Below, piece by piece: positions 35,601 to 50,600 of a stretch of 64,000 nt of DNA; within the stretch, counting starts at the first letter, position 1; every line of letters begins with the position of its first letter. The stretch lies in contig CM082578.2 of NCBI GenBank assembly GCA_040954595.2, positions 4,092,001 to 4,156,000 on the forward strand, in the 5' to 3' direction. The notes under the pieces were generated by a model. The model was not told where the DNA came from, did not search any database, and saw only the letters and a list, made by a program, of their open reading frames with translations. Origin of the DNA: Balanoglossus misakiensis (taxonomy: Eukaryota > Hemichordata). Both the position numbers and the translations under genes were made by a program.

Positions 35601-38600
35601 TGTACATGTGTGTATGTAGTGAATGAACTTTCAATGCACACAAATTCCATCCTGCTTGTATGATATGACAGTAAAAACTCGCCCAAAATGAATAAATGGT
35701 AAACACCGATTATTCATTTTGGCGAGTTTTTCACTCTCGTGTCTGCAAGTGGGATGGAAGCTGTCTATGGTCGAACATTGATTCACTATATATCTACATG
35801 TAGAATAACATAAACTGTGTCTTGTATCAAACATAATTAATGGAAAAGGGGCAGCGAGAGAGAGACTTTGTCCCTTTAATAGCTCCATCTTGTTAGCCTT
35901 TAGTGTTTATTAATCTCCCACAAACAGAGCAAAATAACCAGATGCTTGACTTCATATGCAATGCAGGGATATAAATGTCAATATACAAGTTTTAACCAGA
36001 AAATCTTGCAGTGTTTTCACAAAAGTGTTATCCTTGGCTAACAAGTAAATTTTCAGTACACTTAAATAAGAAATATATAAAGGAACTTTTGCTTCACCAT
36101 GTGTTTCAAAAGGAAGGTGGGTTTCTGTCAAAAACAATAGCCAAACACCGTCAAAGTTGCATATCGCTGGTAAATTTCCAAATTTCACAGCAAAATGGAC
36201 AAGGTGTTTCTGAGATATAATTTTTGACCAAAAATGGCACTGACAAGTTGCACTTCTCCAAGTAGAGACCTTTCAACTATATATAACACTTACATTTTGC
36301 CATGATATTTCACTGACATCACCTACGAAAGTGATGGCATCAGAATGATGTGCTGCGGCTACAGTAATGGCTTCTGGGTTGACTTCAGTGGCAAAATAAC
36401 ACTCAACTTTAATACCAAGCTTCTTCAGACTCACCAGGACTTGTAAAATAAATCATAAACAGCATGACATGCATTATTATGTAAAACAACATCATGTAAC
36501 AGAAGTCTTAAGCTTGGCTTTGTTCAAGATAATAATCCCCAACATTTAAAGGATCGAAGTCTCTCTCTCGCCCCCCTTTTTTCATTAATTATATTTGATA
36601 CAAGACACCATTTATGTTATTCTACATGTGGATATATAGTGAATCAACGTTCGACCACACACAACTTCCATCCTTTTTGTAGGATATGAGAGTATAAATC
36701 TTGCCAAAATGAATAAATTTTGGCAAGGTTTTACTCTCATATCATAAAAGCAGGTTTGAAGTTGTGTGTGGTTGAATGTTTATTTACTATATATCCACAT
36801 GAATAACATAAACGGTGTCTTGTATCAAATATAATTAATGGAAAAAGGGGGGGGCGAGAGAGAGAAATCCCTTTAATTCCAATTTCAATTTGTGTACGAT
36901 ACGTTACCCTGAGCAAAATAATGAAGTATCCCTACAATAAACTCTGCCTCATCAGGATATCAGGCCCCAACTCAGCGTGCATATATATCATTCTGAATTT
37001 AATGTACAAAAGACAATTGCAAAAAAATTGGGAAATAAATGTTGTTCAGGTATATGTTACAGTTGGGTGAAATGCTGACAACTGACGTTTCAACTTTCTA
37101 GTTCCAGTATCATTAACAATGTAGCGAATGAAGTACAGAAACATCATGAAAGAGATTGTGCTAGTTTTGCGTGCACACATTGTAATTTTGCAGTAATATA
37201 ATTGGGGTGAGTGAAAATCTGTACAAACTTGCATACAGACTATTATCCCATGAGCTTCCCCAGTATATAGTGTAACATATGGGAGTTTTTAGTCATAAAA
37301 TTCTACTGTTAAAGGTGTGACTATTATAGAAGCAATGGACGACGCCCTGACCAGAAACGTTTGTTTAAGGGCGAGGGGAAAGCCAAAAATTCATAGGCGA
37401 GGCTCGCGAGCCCATGAATTTTGGCTTTCCTCGAGCCCGAGCCCATAAACAAACGTTAATGGTCAGGGCGGAGTCAGTTATTTCCACTATATTACCAACG
37501 AACTCAAGAAAACCGTCAAAATTTACGAAAATGTCCCACGCACAAGACTAGGCGCCCCGGAACTTGTGTTACGCAAAATGTTGTATTTACTGAACTGTTT
37601 GTTAATTTTACTATTCAGATTTACGGGCATAAAACAAACCATTACTGAGTATTTGTGGTCAGTGACGTTGTTCATCTCGACCAATTAAAATGCGACAACG
37701 CACAGGCCATGGTACCGGTATTATAATTGGTTATATTGGTCAAAAGAGTCCACAAACCTGGTGAAATGCCATCAAACAGTGACAAGACTCTGATTGGTCT
37801 TCGCTGCCAGACTGGAATAATCTGGAATTCGTCCATGTATGTGACTGTCTGGCAAGTGTCATCACTCTTCATGAGCTGATAAAGATTCTCTCTCCAGTCT
37901 TTTCTGCGTCTCAAAAACCCATTTACACACTTCTGTTTACACATGAAACAGGTCCACGAATCATTCTGCAGTTCCTGACAGAGAAAACATTTCTGTAATT
38001 CAGTCCCAGTAATATGTGAGCTTATCTAATATTCGATGTGGTGACACTGGCCTGACTAACGGACACAACTGTGTCGTAAAGCATCAACTGACAACTTTTT
38101 GAAGTACCCTTCTTTCTCGTTTGAAAGCATATCTTTTGGTAGAGGCAAGCAAAGCACAATATTCAAACCAGAGATCCTGCTAGCCAAAGACAAGCACAAC
38201 ATTTTTTCTCTCATATAAGACTACTACATGCCCTCTGTACAATACTACCTGGGTTCCCGCTGCCGCTCATAAATGGCGTAAATTATGACAAAAATCAGAT
38301 TTTCATGACAAATTATCAGAGAAGGTTGGTATTTTTACGAGAGAAAACAATCAGCTGGGGGCATCATTGACAGCACATAATCAATTCATTCCGGCATCAA
38401 AGTTGTCGAGTGGTTCTAAAAATTAACTTCCACAGTACCGGTACATGAAAAGTTGGTTGACCTGCACCTCACGTATTATGTCAATTGTCATATTCGTGAT
38501 TAGCTGAGACACTCTCATATAACATAGCAAAAAAAAGTGATAGTGATATAACATGGCAAGAGTTGATAAAGCCCTGTTGATATTGCCAGCTGGGTTGTTT

Positions 38601-41600
38601 TGGTGTTCTGCGAATGACTTGTAACAAACTGTCATTCAATGACTTCCTCCACGATCAGTCAACTCCCGCATCTATGGCTTCAAAGCGACACACAGGCTTA
38701 ACACCTGTTCAACTGGACGATATTTTACCGCAAACGGACAGTAAATACACCAAAATTGCAACCAACAGGGCAGTATCCTCAAAATTATCTGAGTTTGAAG
38801 TAAGTATATACACCTACAGTTTTTGGGAGGTCGAGACATTTTAGTTCACTGCAATGCAACGCACAACGTTCTTCTATGTTGTATGACTGTTCAAATGTTC
38901 GGTGTAATAAAATTAATAACACATGATGCTCTGGCAACATCACGATTTGAAGCCTCAGCCTGCCCTTGGGATGGTGCTCTCTGACCATAATATTGATGAT
39001 GCCCGAGCCACAGAAGATCACCATCCCTCGTGCAGGCTTCAAATCATGATGTTGCCCTCGCTATCATGTGTTATTATTTAAATATGTTGCAATTGTTTTT
39101 ATCAGTGTACTCAAAGGTCACAATTTGAGACAAACAGAGCAAGGTCAACAACCTAGTCAACGTATGAAAATGACACTGATGTGGGGATGGTGATTTTCGA
39201 ATACCTACACTAGGGCCTACACATTCATAAATTTTGACACCATGTTGTGGGAAAGTTTTTAAAGCAAAATTTACGCGTGACTACAGAAACATGTTGCAAA
39301 AGGCAAGACAAATTCTGACACTTGGGAACATTGAGATCGTACTGGTGAACTTCCTAGCCCTGCCTGCAGGTCTGTGTCAGTGCATGTGTGTTCTCGGTGT
39401 TACACCGCTGCAATGATGGGAGGCTTTAGGGCTTCCCAGCTGGCAAGACTTATTGGCTGGAAACCTAACTCCAAAAAGGTTGGATTTTCCAAATTTTCAC
39501 TTTCCTCAGCAAAAAGATGATTCGTGCAACGGATGATGTGGAACATGGTTTGCTTTACAGAAAATCACGAACAAGTAAACAGTCAGCTTCGTAGAGCAGC
39601 ATTCAACACGCTAAACAACTCTCGCCGTTTGCAACACGCCATTTTTTTCCAAGTCCACGTTTTGTCGGACAAACGATTTCTGACGGTTCGACAGACAGTG
39701 GGTATAGACACGTCTGCTTGCGAAAATTCCGCCAATTTTTGTTGAATTTCTTCGTATGAAATCAAAAGGAGTTTGTCGTTTTAAATACTCGATATATTGC
39801 TCTTCATCATTAGGAAGTTTCCTTGGTTGTCAGTGCAAAACATCCTCATACAAGGTTCAGAGAGACTACAGACAATCTCACAGTGGGATTACGAACGTTT
39901 GAAACGGTAACTTTGTTGCAAAATAAACAAAGTGCGGTATTCAGTTTCATGAACTTAGACGTTTTTTCTTATCATTTGAGACGTTTATTGTAACACTCGA
40001 ACACAAAGAATTTCCAAGGTATTTTGAAAATGGTAGTATATGGTGCGCATGAAATACATGTCTGGAAGGAAGCGAAGGCAGTCCACTATTTGAATGCATT
40101 GAACGGAAAATTTGCTGGGAAGTTATGTGCATGCGCGTGAGACAATCTATTGCCTTTAAGGACTTACTATATAAATACCAGTACCGTTTCTTATATTTAC
40201 TGCACAATTAATTTCTTTAATAACACATACCTTCTGATATGTACCGTGACCAACTAAGATGTCCAGACAGGAAGAGCAAAACACTTGGTTGCAGCATGTA
40301 CGACCACATTGTAACAGTTCATCATTTTCTGAACAGACGGCACAGAAAGCCTGTAAAATACAAAAACATTTTTTTTACTGTCACATTTTTACAAAGCGTA
40401 TGTATTATAAACAGAGTAAGCTATTGAAAACCAAACCCTGCCTAAACTGGTAACCTTTCTGAACTGGACATACCACCCCCCCCCCCCACCCCCTGTACCT
40501 TAAAACCCCCTCCAAAGAGGCAACTACTAGTATGCTTATACATGGCCTGTAAATTGAAGGTTTCACAGTCCCTATGAACACTATATACTGTACAGGTATA
40601 CTGAAATGTCAACTCTTGACAGAAGATCATACGTATGCACAGACAGACAATGACAGACAACCAACATATCTGATAAGCTCCTCACCATTGACAGCAGAGC
40701 TAAAAACATTATGCTACAACTCCATTAAAAAGATGCAGCTAACCCCAAATTTTTGTCTCAGAGTTAGACAAGTAATGTACACACAAGGTAGGCAAGATCC
40801 AGGCTTTTGCTGCCTGACCAGAGCCAGTACTGAGCTAAAAATTGTAACATCATGGCTGCCTGGCAGTATTGGACATGTATCATGAAAACAAATGTATCAT
40901 GAAATGATGTGCATTCCATCTTGAAATATTGAGTTGGGTCAAATTTGTACATGCAACAAGTTTGTACGATAATTTTCTTTCCAAATAAACTTACCCGATA
41001 ACCATTAACATCATACAGGAAAGCAGTTTCCATAAAATCCACCTAAAATGAGAAAATGAACATTTTTGAGATATGTTTCTTTCAGTCATGCGGCAGGGCC
41101 AGCACTGACATTTGCAAAGAAATGGATGAAGTGGCAAAAAAATATGTATTCACAACGTGTTGCAAACAGTAAGTCACAGAAGTTGAGTTCAATTCTCCCT
41201 ACCTTAAATAGGGTTTTCCTACCTAGGTGAGTGACAAAAATTCCACATGGTAAACATAATTTTGGCCAAGTTTAAGAAATGGGAGTTCATAAGCTGAAGT
41301 GATATTCGGTCATTCTGATAATTTGTAACTGAGAAAAATACAAAAATGTAAATAAAGGTGACTGGCTTTTAATAATTTGTCAATTACAAAGGCAGAAATG
41401 TTTGACCAAAGGAAGTCATAAAATACAGTAAACATATCATTTACATATCTCTTACTACAGTGAGTTGTCGACTTTCACCCAAAATGCAATTATTATAATG
41501 TGATTTGACCCCCGAGCACAAAGTGAAAACCTATTTAAGGCAGCCAGAATTACTAGCTTAGCAACTACATGACGTCTACTATCTGCAACTCACGTATAGC

Positions 41601-44600
41601 AAGGTGTACTCTGAATATCCCAGATGTATCAAGTACTGTTTAGAGGTCAAAAAATGTTTACATTATTATACATCTAGCACCAAGAACAATAGAATTTAGC
41701 GTGCACTAAAAAAGCCGTACGGAACGGTACGTACGGAACGCCTGTTAAATACGCCTTAAGTTTCAAGGCGCCCCAACTCACTGTGTACAGGTATGCGGAC
41801 GGTTTCAAGACACCCCCACCCCAACGCACGTAAACAAAAAAGAAAGATGGCTGCTCACTGCTCAAGTCAACTGAGCGGTTTTCGATCGATTGTATCAGCA
41901 TTTTGGGCCTTTTGAAAGCCAAGTAACATGCAACACAAGAACTAACGGAGATGTAAGATGTATAATAATAAGGTTATTACGAAAATACCGCAAAGTATGC
42001 ACGAGGACATTAGCGCAGCGCGTCGGGCGATACTGGGCGCTAATGTCCTCGTGCATACTTTGCGGTATTTTCGTAATAACCTCATAGTATACACTGCTTA
42101 TGTAGACTCTATCAAAGACTGGCGTTAAACAAGGTTAAAAGCGCCAAACAATGCACAAGGCCTATACCCCTTCTGCTCCAGCAAAACCATTGAAAAATTC
42201 TCATGTAAAAAAACAAAGAAACAGCTAAGGAGGAAGTTTTGAGGCAAGTCTGTACTGTCTGACTGTGAAATGTGTCTTAATATTTTAAAATTGGTGACAT
42301 TGGGGCTGACTATTCCAGCAACACCAGTAGAATGATATGTGGCGGATCATTTTGGCATGTTGATTCATTGTGACACAACCTGTTTGTAGAAAAACCAGTT
42401 CTGTAATACCCGGTATGCTGAATACGGTCTGGACAACATTACGGTGGCCTTTACTCTACTACTTATCCCGCTCGTTTTGGGTCGCATTCCCATAGGAATG
42501 CAGTGATGGTGATTTCTCTCTTGTTCATAACTTGATTAATTTGCTGCCTGCTGTCACTGATAACTAATCAGTTCTTGCCATTTGAAAATAAAACCAGTGT
42601 ACCGAAGCTGATTGAAATCTGATCAGCCATTGTTGAGATATTGTTCTAACAGACAGACAGACACACTTACACACACACACAAGGCGATAACATGTACTTG
42701 ATCACGTACATGAGGTAAGAACAACTGATGTTAGAAATTTGCTGAGAACAGAGTCTGTGAGCAGACTGTTGGGAAATTGATACCACGGACGGGCCAGAGG
42801 ATTTTAGCTCCAGAGAATTGTTAAAAATTACAGTCAATTCTTTGTACAGGATACAAGAAATTTCGACAAATTGTTAAAGAATCAATGAAAACATAAACAG
42901 ATAACTGATGCTGATGAAGAGGGGATGAACAAACTCTGTCACAATCAATTGAGCCCAGTAATGGCTCTGATGGGTAATCATGCAATTGCCAGTGAAAAAG
43001 ATAAGGTTTTGGTTTTGCATCTACAAGTTAGGCATGGCTGATGAAAATTACCTGTGGCTACAAAAAATTAGACTTCGGCAGTTTTCTTCAATTATCGACT
43101 AAATTCATAGCCTTGTACATGGTGATCAACCCTTATTTTTTTATTATGGACTTTCATTGTACATACAAAGGAGAATCCAAAAATCCACAATTAAAAGAAA
43201 TGACAATACTTTCATCCTTAGTTTAACCACTGGTCAACTGTACCGGTACATAATACCTGACCTACCTTGCAATTCTCACACAGACCTCCCTCAAAGTATG
43301 GATGCTCAGTTACCACAGATTCATTTCCACAAACCAGACAAAAATCTGTTGTAGAGAATTCAAAGAAATGCATGTACAAATGTATTTGTGCATTCATGAC
43401 ATTTGACACTTTAAAGTGACAAAGTCTCTCTCCCACTGCCCTTTAAGCATGAATTATGTTTGATAGACGATACCGTTTATGTTATTCTAGATGTGGCCAA
43501 TATATAGTGAATCAACGTTCGACCACACACGTACAACTTCTATCCTGTTTGTAGGATATGAGAGTAAAAACTTGCCCAAAATGAATAGATGGTAGAGACC
43601 AATTATTCATTTTGGTGATTTTTGTCACTCTCGTGTCTACAATTGGGATGGAAGTTGGTGTGTGGTCAAACGTTCATTCACTATATATCCACATGTACAT
43701 TAATATAAACAGTGTTTTGTATCAAACATAATTGATGAAAAAAGGGCTGCGAGAGAGAGACTTTGTCACTTTAATTAAAATGCTAATAATTCATGAAATG
43801 CATTTCAGTGTCAAGCGCTCAAAACAAATCTCTAATTTTGTCAATTGTGGGCCATGTTGAAAGTGTTATTTTCAAGAATACATTCACAGGGAAATGTTAT
43901 GTTCAGAAATAGCTTTATATTGGTACTTTTAATAGGTCTTTTTGACATTACACATTACTTGTTATAACACACCATGCAGCGAACCCTCGATCGTGATTCG
44001 TCAATACGACGTCAGGTGACCTTAGTCATTTCGAACTGCTCCCTAGGGCATCAGTTTGGTCGGTTTGGTGTGTTATAAAACACTTGATGACTGACATATT
44101 CGGGCAACAGTGTATTTTTGATAACCTTGGGACTGCCAGTCACACGAAAACAAGACTGTTTTAGTTGTGACTAGCAGTGCCCTCGGTCATCAAAATACAC
44201 TGTTGCCCTCATTGTCAGTCATCATGTGTATATTGAAACATAAGGTACACCTCGAAGCTCATCAAAAATGCCAAGTAGGTCACATTGAAAACTGCATTAA
44301 TTTTGCTTCTCATCAAAGCAAACTTGGCATCGCGTAGCTTGCGCTTGACAGTTTTTGATTGTCAGCATGGGCGCCGCCATCTTGGTTTGCCATAACCAAA
44401 GAAAAGTGACCTAGCCATGACCCCATTTTAGGAATACGTGCTCCACCAAGCATTTGACACACAGCAGCGCGCTGGGCCGCAGCAAAATATACAATCTTCT
44501 CTCATTGTGTCAAAATAATGCGTAACATTACGAGAACTAGGAAAACGATTCTTTCTCTTAATAGAAGTCGTTCCATTAAATTCTATAGAAAATAAAACAG

Positions 44601-47600
44601 AAGTCATATAATGGAACCACAATGAGTATATTCTTACCCTTCATCTGTTTTTCCCCTTCTTTAACAGCATTCACATTCGCTTCTCTGCACTCTTTCTTTA
44701 TGTTCACTGTGCATTGAGTATGAAACAAAACAATTATTAAAACTGAAATAAATATTAATTTCTGAGAAACCATCATGATTTCTTGGGTACCTGAGACTAT
44801 CCCCATCTAGTTAAAGGGACAACGTCTCTCTCTAGCTGCCCTTTTTTCATGCATTTTGTTTGAAACAAGACACCGTTTATGTTTTTCTACACGTGGATAT
44901 ATGGAGAATCAACATTCAACGACACACAACTTCCATCCCGTTTGTAAGATATGACAGTAAAAATCCCGCCAAAATGAATAAATGGTAAACACCGATTATT
45001 AATTTTGGTGAGTTTTTCACTCTCGTGTCTACAAGTTGGATAGATGTTGTGTGTGGTTGAATGTTGATTCACTATATATCCACATGTAGAAAAATATGTA
45101 AACGGTGTCTTGTTCCAAATATAATTAATGGAAAACGGGCAGCGAGAGAGATTGTCCCTTTAAAGTGACGTTTGTATTTAGTCAGTATGTGACTGCTTCC
45201 TTCAAGATGGATATATGGCGGGCGCCAAATGTGGAGAAAGATTTGCTGACTATTTTTGAAACACACGACTTCCTCATCATTTTTGCCATAGGTTCATAAT
45301 CTGTCTTTCACGGACTTTACTTTGTTCTGTGTTTTCTTGATAGTCTCTATCGTTTTGTGACTGTCTCTGCAACTGGTGGTGTAAATACTGTATATTTGAC
45401 CTATGAACCCATTGTTTGGTAAAGTTGCACCTCTAAAGAGGGGACTGGGGTGAAAGGGTTATTAATTAAGCTTTTCCTGCAATAAAAAAAATTGCCACTG
45501 GCCAAAAAAATGCAGAAGGAATCTTCAAGAAATTGCAGCTACCAAATCTTTGTTCAAAGGCGCTGTTCAAATTATATAGCAAATCTCATATTAAAGCCAA
45601 ATTTATTTCGTATACTTAGGGCTTGCTTGAGAGAGCCAGGGGCAAGTGGTGGAAAGCCATCTAAGGCCCAGCTGACCAATATCTCATGCTGTTCCTTCAA
45701 CTTTAAAGGCGGAAATTCTTGGCCAACTCGATGTGCATCTACCTGGAATTGTGAGATAAAAGTGAAATGTGTCAAGCTGATGCAACTCTTTAGTACAAGG
45801 GGCCTTTAAAACAAATCCATGGTAAAAAGGAATTTCTTTGTTGGTTGCAATTTCACACTAGTCTACAAACTCATGCAAATTTCGCAAGTGCCGTAGCCAG
45901 ATATGGATACTTTTCTTGTGTCATCAGTGAGCTTAGAAGAAAACTGGTGTGTTAAGTTACTTTATCAATCAATAATCTATCCCATTTGGGGCAATCAGCA
46001 TTGCACCAATGCCATACACAACTATATATGAACTGATATGTGAATTGCTTATAATTGACAAAGACTACAAATGCAATAATCAGTGTTTACAATTTATTCA
46101 TTTTGGCGAGATTTTCACTCTCATATGGGATCCTACAAACGTGATGGAAGTTGTGTGTGGTCGAACGTTGATTTACCATATATCCACATGTAGGAATAAC
46201 ATAAACGGTGTCTTGTATCAAACATAGTTACTAGAAAAAGAGCAGTGAGAGAGAGACTTTGTCCCTTTAAACTGAGTGCGACTGAGAATTTTAACATGAA
46301 TCTGAATCCCAAATGTTTCATTTTTCTTACCCAAAATCAACCCAGTGTTTTTCTGTTGTGACTGCCCGACAAACTCCATACTAAAATCAGAATGCAGTAT
46401 TTCAACAAACATGTATTATGCCACAGCATAGACCAGTCTGCGTATATACTTACCACAATGGCACTGAGCACAGCACATCGGTATAAAGGCATCTTATTAA
46501 ACGAACTTCTATGAAAATATTCATTGAAGTCTTTGAAGTGTTTCAAATTCTTTGTTTTGACCTGTATTAAAAGAAGTAACATGTTTTGTCAACCCACCAT
46601 TCAGACTACATTCAGCAAATAAAAGACAAGTTTCCGTTTGCGCTGGCAAAAAGAATACGGTGTCAATGATCTCATAGATATATGAGGTGTGTGGGTATCA
46701 CTGGTTTTTAAAAGAAAAATAACTGTACTAACTTTACTCATAGCAAAGGTGAGTCAATTTGAAAATCTTAATTTTGACAATAACATGGAGTGCAGTTTAC
46801 AGACGTCAATGGAGGGTAGTATATTGAAGTCCAAAACCCCCTGATATATTTTTTATCAGACACTGATGTTCACTCTGACGTCACCGTATGTACCTGTACA
46901 ACCACCATTGTACCTATACCATCCATATACAAAGAAACACTAGGATGACCTGAGTTGACCTCTGTGACACTGAGAGATTGTGAACTGAACTAAATTGACA
47001 TTGCAAATGCAATTGCCAGGTACACAAAAAGTTGAACTGCCTATTGTAGACTGATTATGCAATTCTTTCAAGTGAAAAATATTAGTAGACTTTAGATCAG
47101 GTATTTATGTTTACTATTGGAAAATATTACAAACTCATTCAAACAACTGTGAAAGACAAATTTTAAAAAGTAAATCCAAAGTCATCACTGTTCTATTGAA
47201 AAGACCTAAGGTGACATATTAACACAGACAGACTGACTGGAAGACAAACTGTAATTTAATTAAGACAAGGACTGACAACTATGATGTTTGATTGACAATA
47301 AGAAATACATGAATTTAATAGAGAATAATATATCTGTCCAACTTCCAGCACATGAATGGTTGTTGAAGTTTTACTGCAAGACGAATAAGATGTAAGACAT
47401 TGACTTAAGATGGCATTGCATGAAAAGTTGTGATTTTTGCCAAATTTTACTTTTTTACATAAATCGGTAGGTCTAATACCGATCCACATCCTGACTAATA
47501 CGCCTTGGCGGAAATGGTGCATAATCACCCCAAAATAGCACTTTTCTGAATGAGTCCACAGCTTAAGAAATAGGTGTCAACGATGCAAATGGCCGTTTTT

Positions 47601-50600
47601 CTCAGTTTGCATTTTCGCTGCTCTTGACAACTTCAGAAGAATTTAGCTTCGCTCTGCGTTGGCCGAATTTGCTCAAATTTTAACAGGGGATTGTGTATGA
47701 CCCATCCAACAAAGCTTTTTTTTTTAGTTGATAAAGTGTCCCTGGGAATAAACTCTGATTCAATACAACTCACCGTGAATTTGATCAAATTTTCTAAAAA
47801 TCTAACTTTCAAACGCTGTTACTCCTCAATAGAAGCAGATAACGCAAAACAAAATTACCGTTTTTTTGCATGTGTACTCTAGGTTCGAATGACATATTAA
47901 GATGATGCATGGTCAACTTTTTTACCTAAATTAAATTGAATGACATAATATCAAAATATATTTTTTTAACCCAAAAACGCCACTATTTCTGGGGATCAAT
48001 AATGTATGCAACTGAAACAAAAGTTCAAAAACTCAGCTTCCAGAATATATATGGTTTATGGGGGTTTTAACGTTGTCTTTGATGAGAAATAGGCCTCTGA
48101 AAAAGTCTCGACGGTTTCATGCAATGCAACCTTAAAGTCCCTATAGCTGCCAGATTTCACATATTTTTTCCACAGTAAAATACTTCAAATAAATTCCTCA
48201 TCCTGTAAAATCCTCACCATAATAAGCCATATTACTTGCATTTGCATCAGTTTGTCATCTCTTCAACTCTTGGCGACGCATACCAGGATAGCTGCATACT
48301 GTTTGTATGGAGGCTGATTAAATCGGTGCGGCACCGTTTCAATACATAGTGTGTTCTAATTACATTACAACATGCAGTCACAATTGGGCATCGATAAGGT
48401 GTTCATGTATACCTATCAGTAAGCTTATTTAGTCTTAGTCTCAATTTAAGTTGGAAAATAAAATCACGTTGGACACTGATTTTGTGTTTGCTCCTTACAG
48501 TTTGGCTTACTACAGTTAGAGCCGACAAGACTACCATTATATCTGAAATTTATATCCTGTCGACACTTATTTATTCATACTGTAGGTATTCCATATAAAC
48601 AAGTTGGCTGATTGACACGTTCAGGTATGATTGAGCACACAATATGGAGGTTGTCTGCAGTCATTTAGTTGAAGGAAGTACAATACGCATGCCCAGCCTT
48701 TTCTTTTCTTTCTTTGAATGGTTGACACTTGAGGGTGCTACAGCCATTTTAGGAGAAATGCAATGTGGGAAATTTTTGTGAACAATAAATTTTTGCAATT
48801 ACTCAGAGGCCAGAAAAACGCAAATATCAAAAAGTGGTGTAAAAATGTTTTTCAGGAATAACGATGCTGTGAAAGATGAGAACGCAAAAATTATTATAGT
48901 CGTGTAACAGTTATACCTCTTTTGATATCGCGAAAATTTCCTGTTTTACAGTATCTTAATTAGGTTTTGATCATGGAATCATGATTCCTTTTCACACTAT
49001 GGTGTGCTTATGAAATCTCTAATTTCAAATCTCTTCATACCAGTACGTCCCTCCTCCCCACCCTCTCTAAGATTAGTTTACACAAAAGGTTATACAGCAA
49101 TATTTATATACTGGTACCACAGGGATTTATTCAGGGAAAGTTTAGAAATAATTATATGATAGAAACTGAATAAGTTTGTTGTTTGTCAGCTATTCTGTCT
49201 TTCTCTTACCGATACGATTCTAACCTGAACACTGAGGCTTCTCTGCTCTTACACAGTATAAACAATGGCACAGTATAATTATATGCATGATAAAATGCGC
49301 CCTCTTCAGTGTTTTCTCCAGGACGCGCGATTGCGCAATTCCCCCTGCTTGAAGCGCCCCTTGTAACAAGTTCAAGGGGCGACCATCGCCCCTTCGTGAG
49401 CAGCCCACCCGGCCAGTACATGCGCGTCCAAGCCTCAATAGCAGGCACCGTCAGTCAAAACACTGGGATAACGGCCGATATCACTGCGTGCTGGCCTATA
49501 CATTTTAACTTCCCACCCCCCAAAACTATGTTGTAGATGACTTTCATATTCAATTACTTGTAATTTAGCTCCAGGGCTATAGTGTGCAATTGTTGGAACA
49601 GCCAAAGAGTTCTATCTGTCTAAATTTAGCACACACATTCAAGTGAACTTGTTGTTATGGCGACCTTTGAAATTGGGTTTGCAGAACGTAACAATTTTAT
49701 GCAAATTAAAAGAACTGTGTTCATGCCATGGCCATTATCAAGAATGTATCAGTTTTCCAAGACCTGTTTTCTTACTTTGGAAGGAAAGTCATTCAATATG
49801 TACAGAGACTGTTTATTTGAGTAGTGTGCCTAGCCACAGATGGGGAAGTGTAGGCAGAAATCTGAAGAAATATATACCACTTCAGTTTATTTAAATATTA
49901 ATGGTTTCACAATCTAATATTTTGGCAGCAAAACTGAAACTTTTAAAATCAAAATTTTTTCTCAGGTATAGTATTAAAGAAAGACACCATTGTTTTAGCA
50001 GTTGCATTTATTTTATTCATTTAAAGGGGAAATCCGTTGTAGCTGATTTCCACATAATTTGGTAGCTTTGAGGTCACTCTTTCAGAAAAAAACATATTCG
50101 CCATGTATAAGTCGCGCGATTTTTTACAAAATCGAGGGAAAGTTGGCAGAATTTCCAATATGGCGTTTACTGTAATTTGAATCATGGGAAAAAAAGCGCC
50201 AGGACCAACTTCCGCCCACCTTGGTGTGGGTGATACCATTCTCCGATTGGTGTCACTGGGCGACAGACTAGGCGTATTTTCATAGCTATTGTTTGTTCTT
50301 TGCATCAGTTGATAAACAATCATCAGCGAAGTCGAAAATTTGTCATCTATTGACAGTTTTCATGAGCTATAACCCATGAAAAATATACAAATACACTTAG
50401 CCTGTGACGCAGTGACACCAATCGGAAAATGGTATCACCCACACGAAGGTGGGCGGAAGTTGGTCCTGGCGCTTTTTTTCCCATGATTCAAATTACAGTA
50501 AACGCCATATTGGAAATTCTGCCAACTTTCCCTCGATTTTGTAAAAAATCGCGCGACTTATACATGGCGAATATGTTTTTTTCTGAAAGAGTGACCTCAA

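Noticed and set aside
38614-38844. A host gene on the plus strand inside the Dnmt3-like intron
   Set aside because: Only one exon-like frame with a donor site; no acceptor exon or domain found, so kept only as a weak feature.
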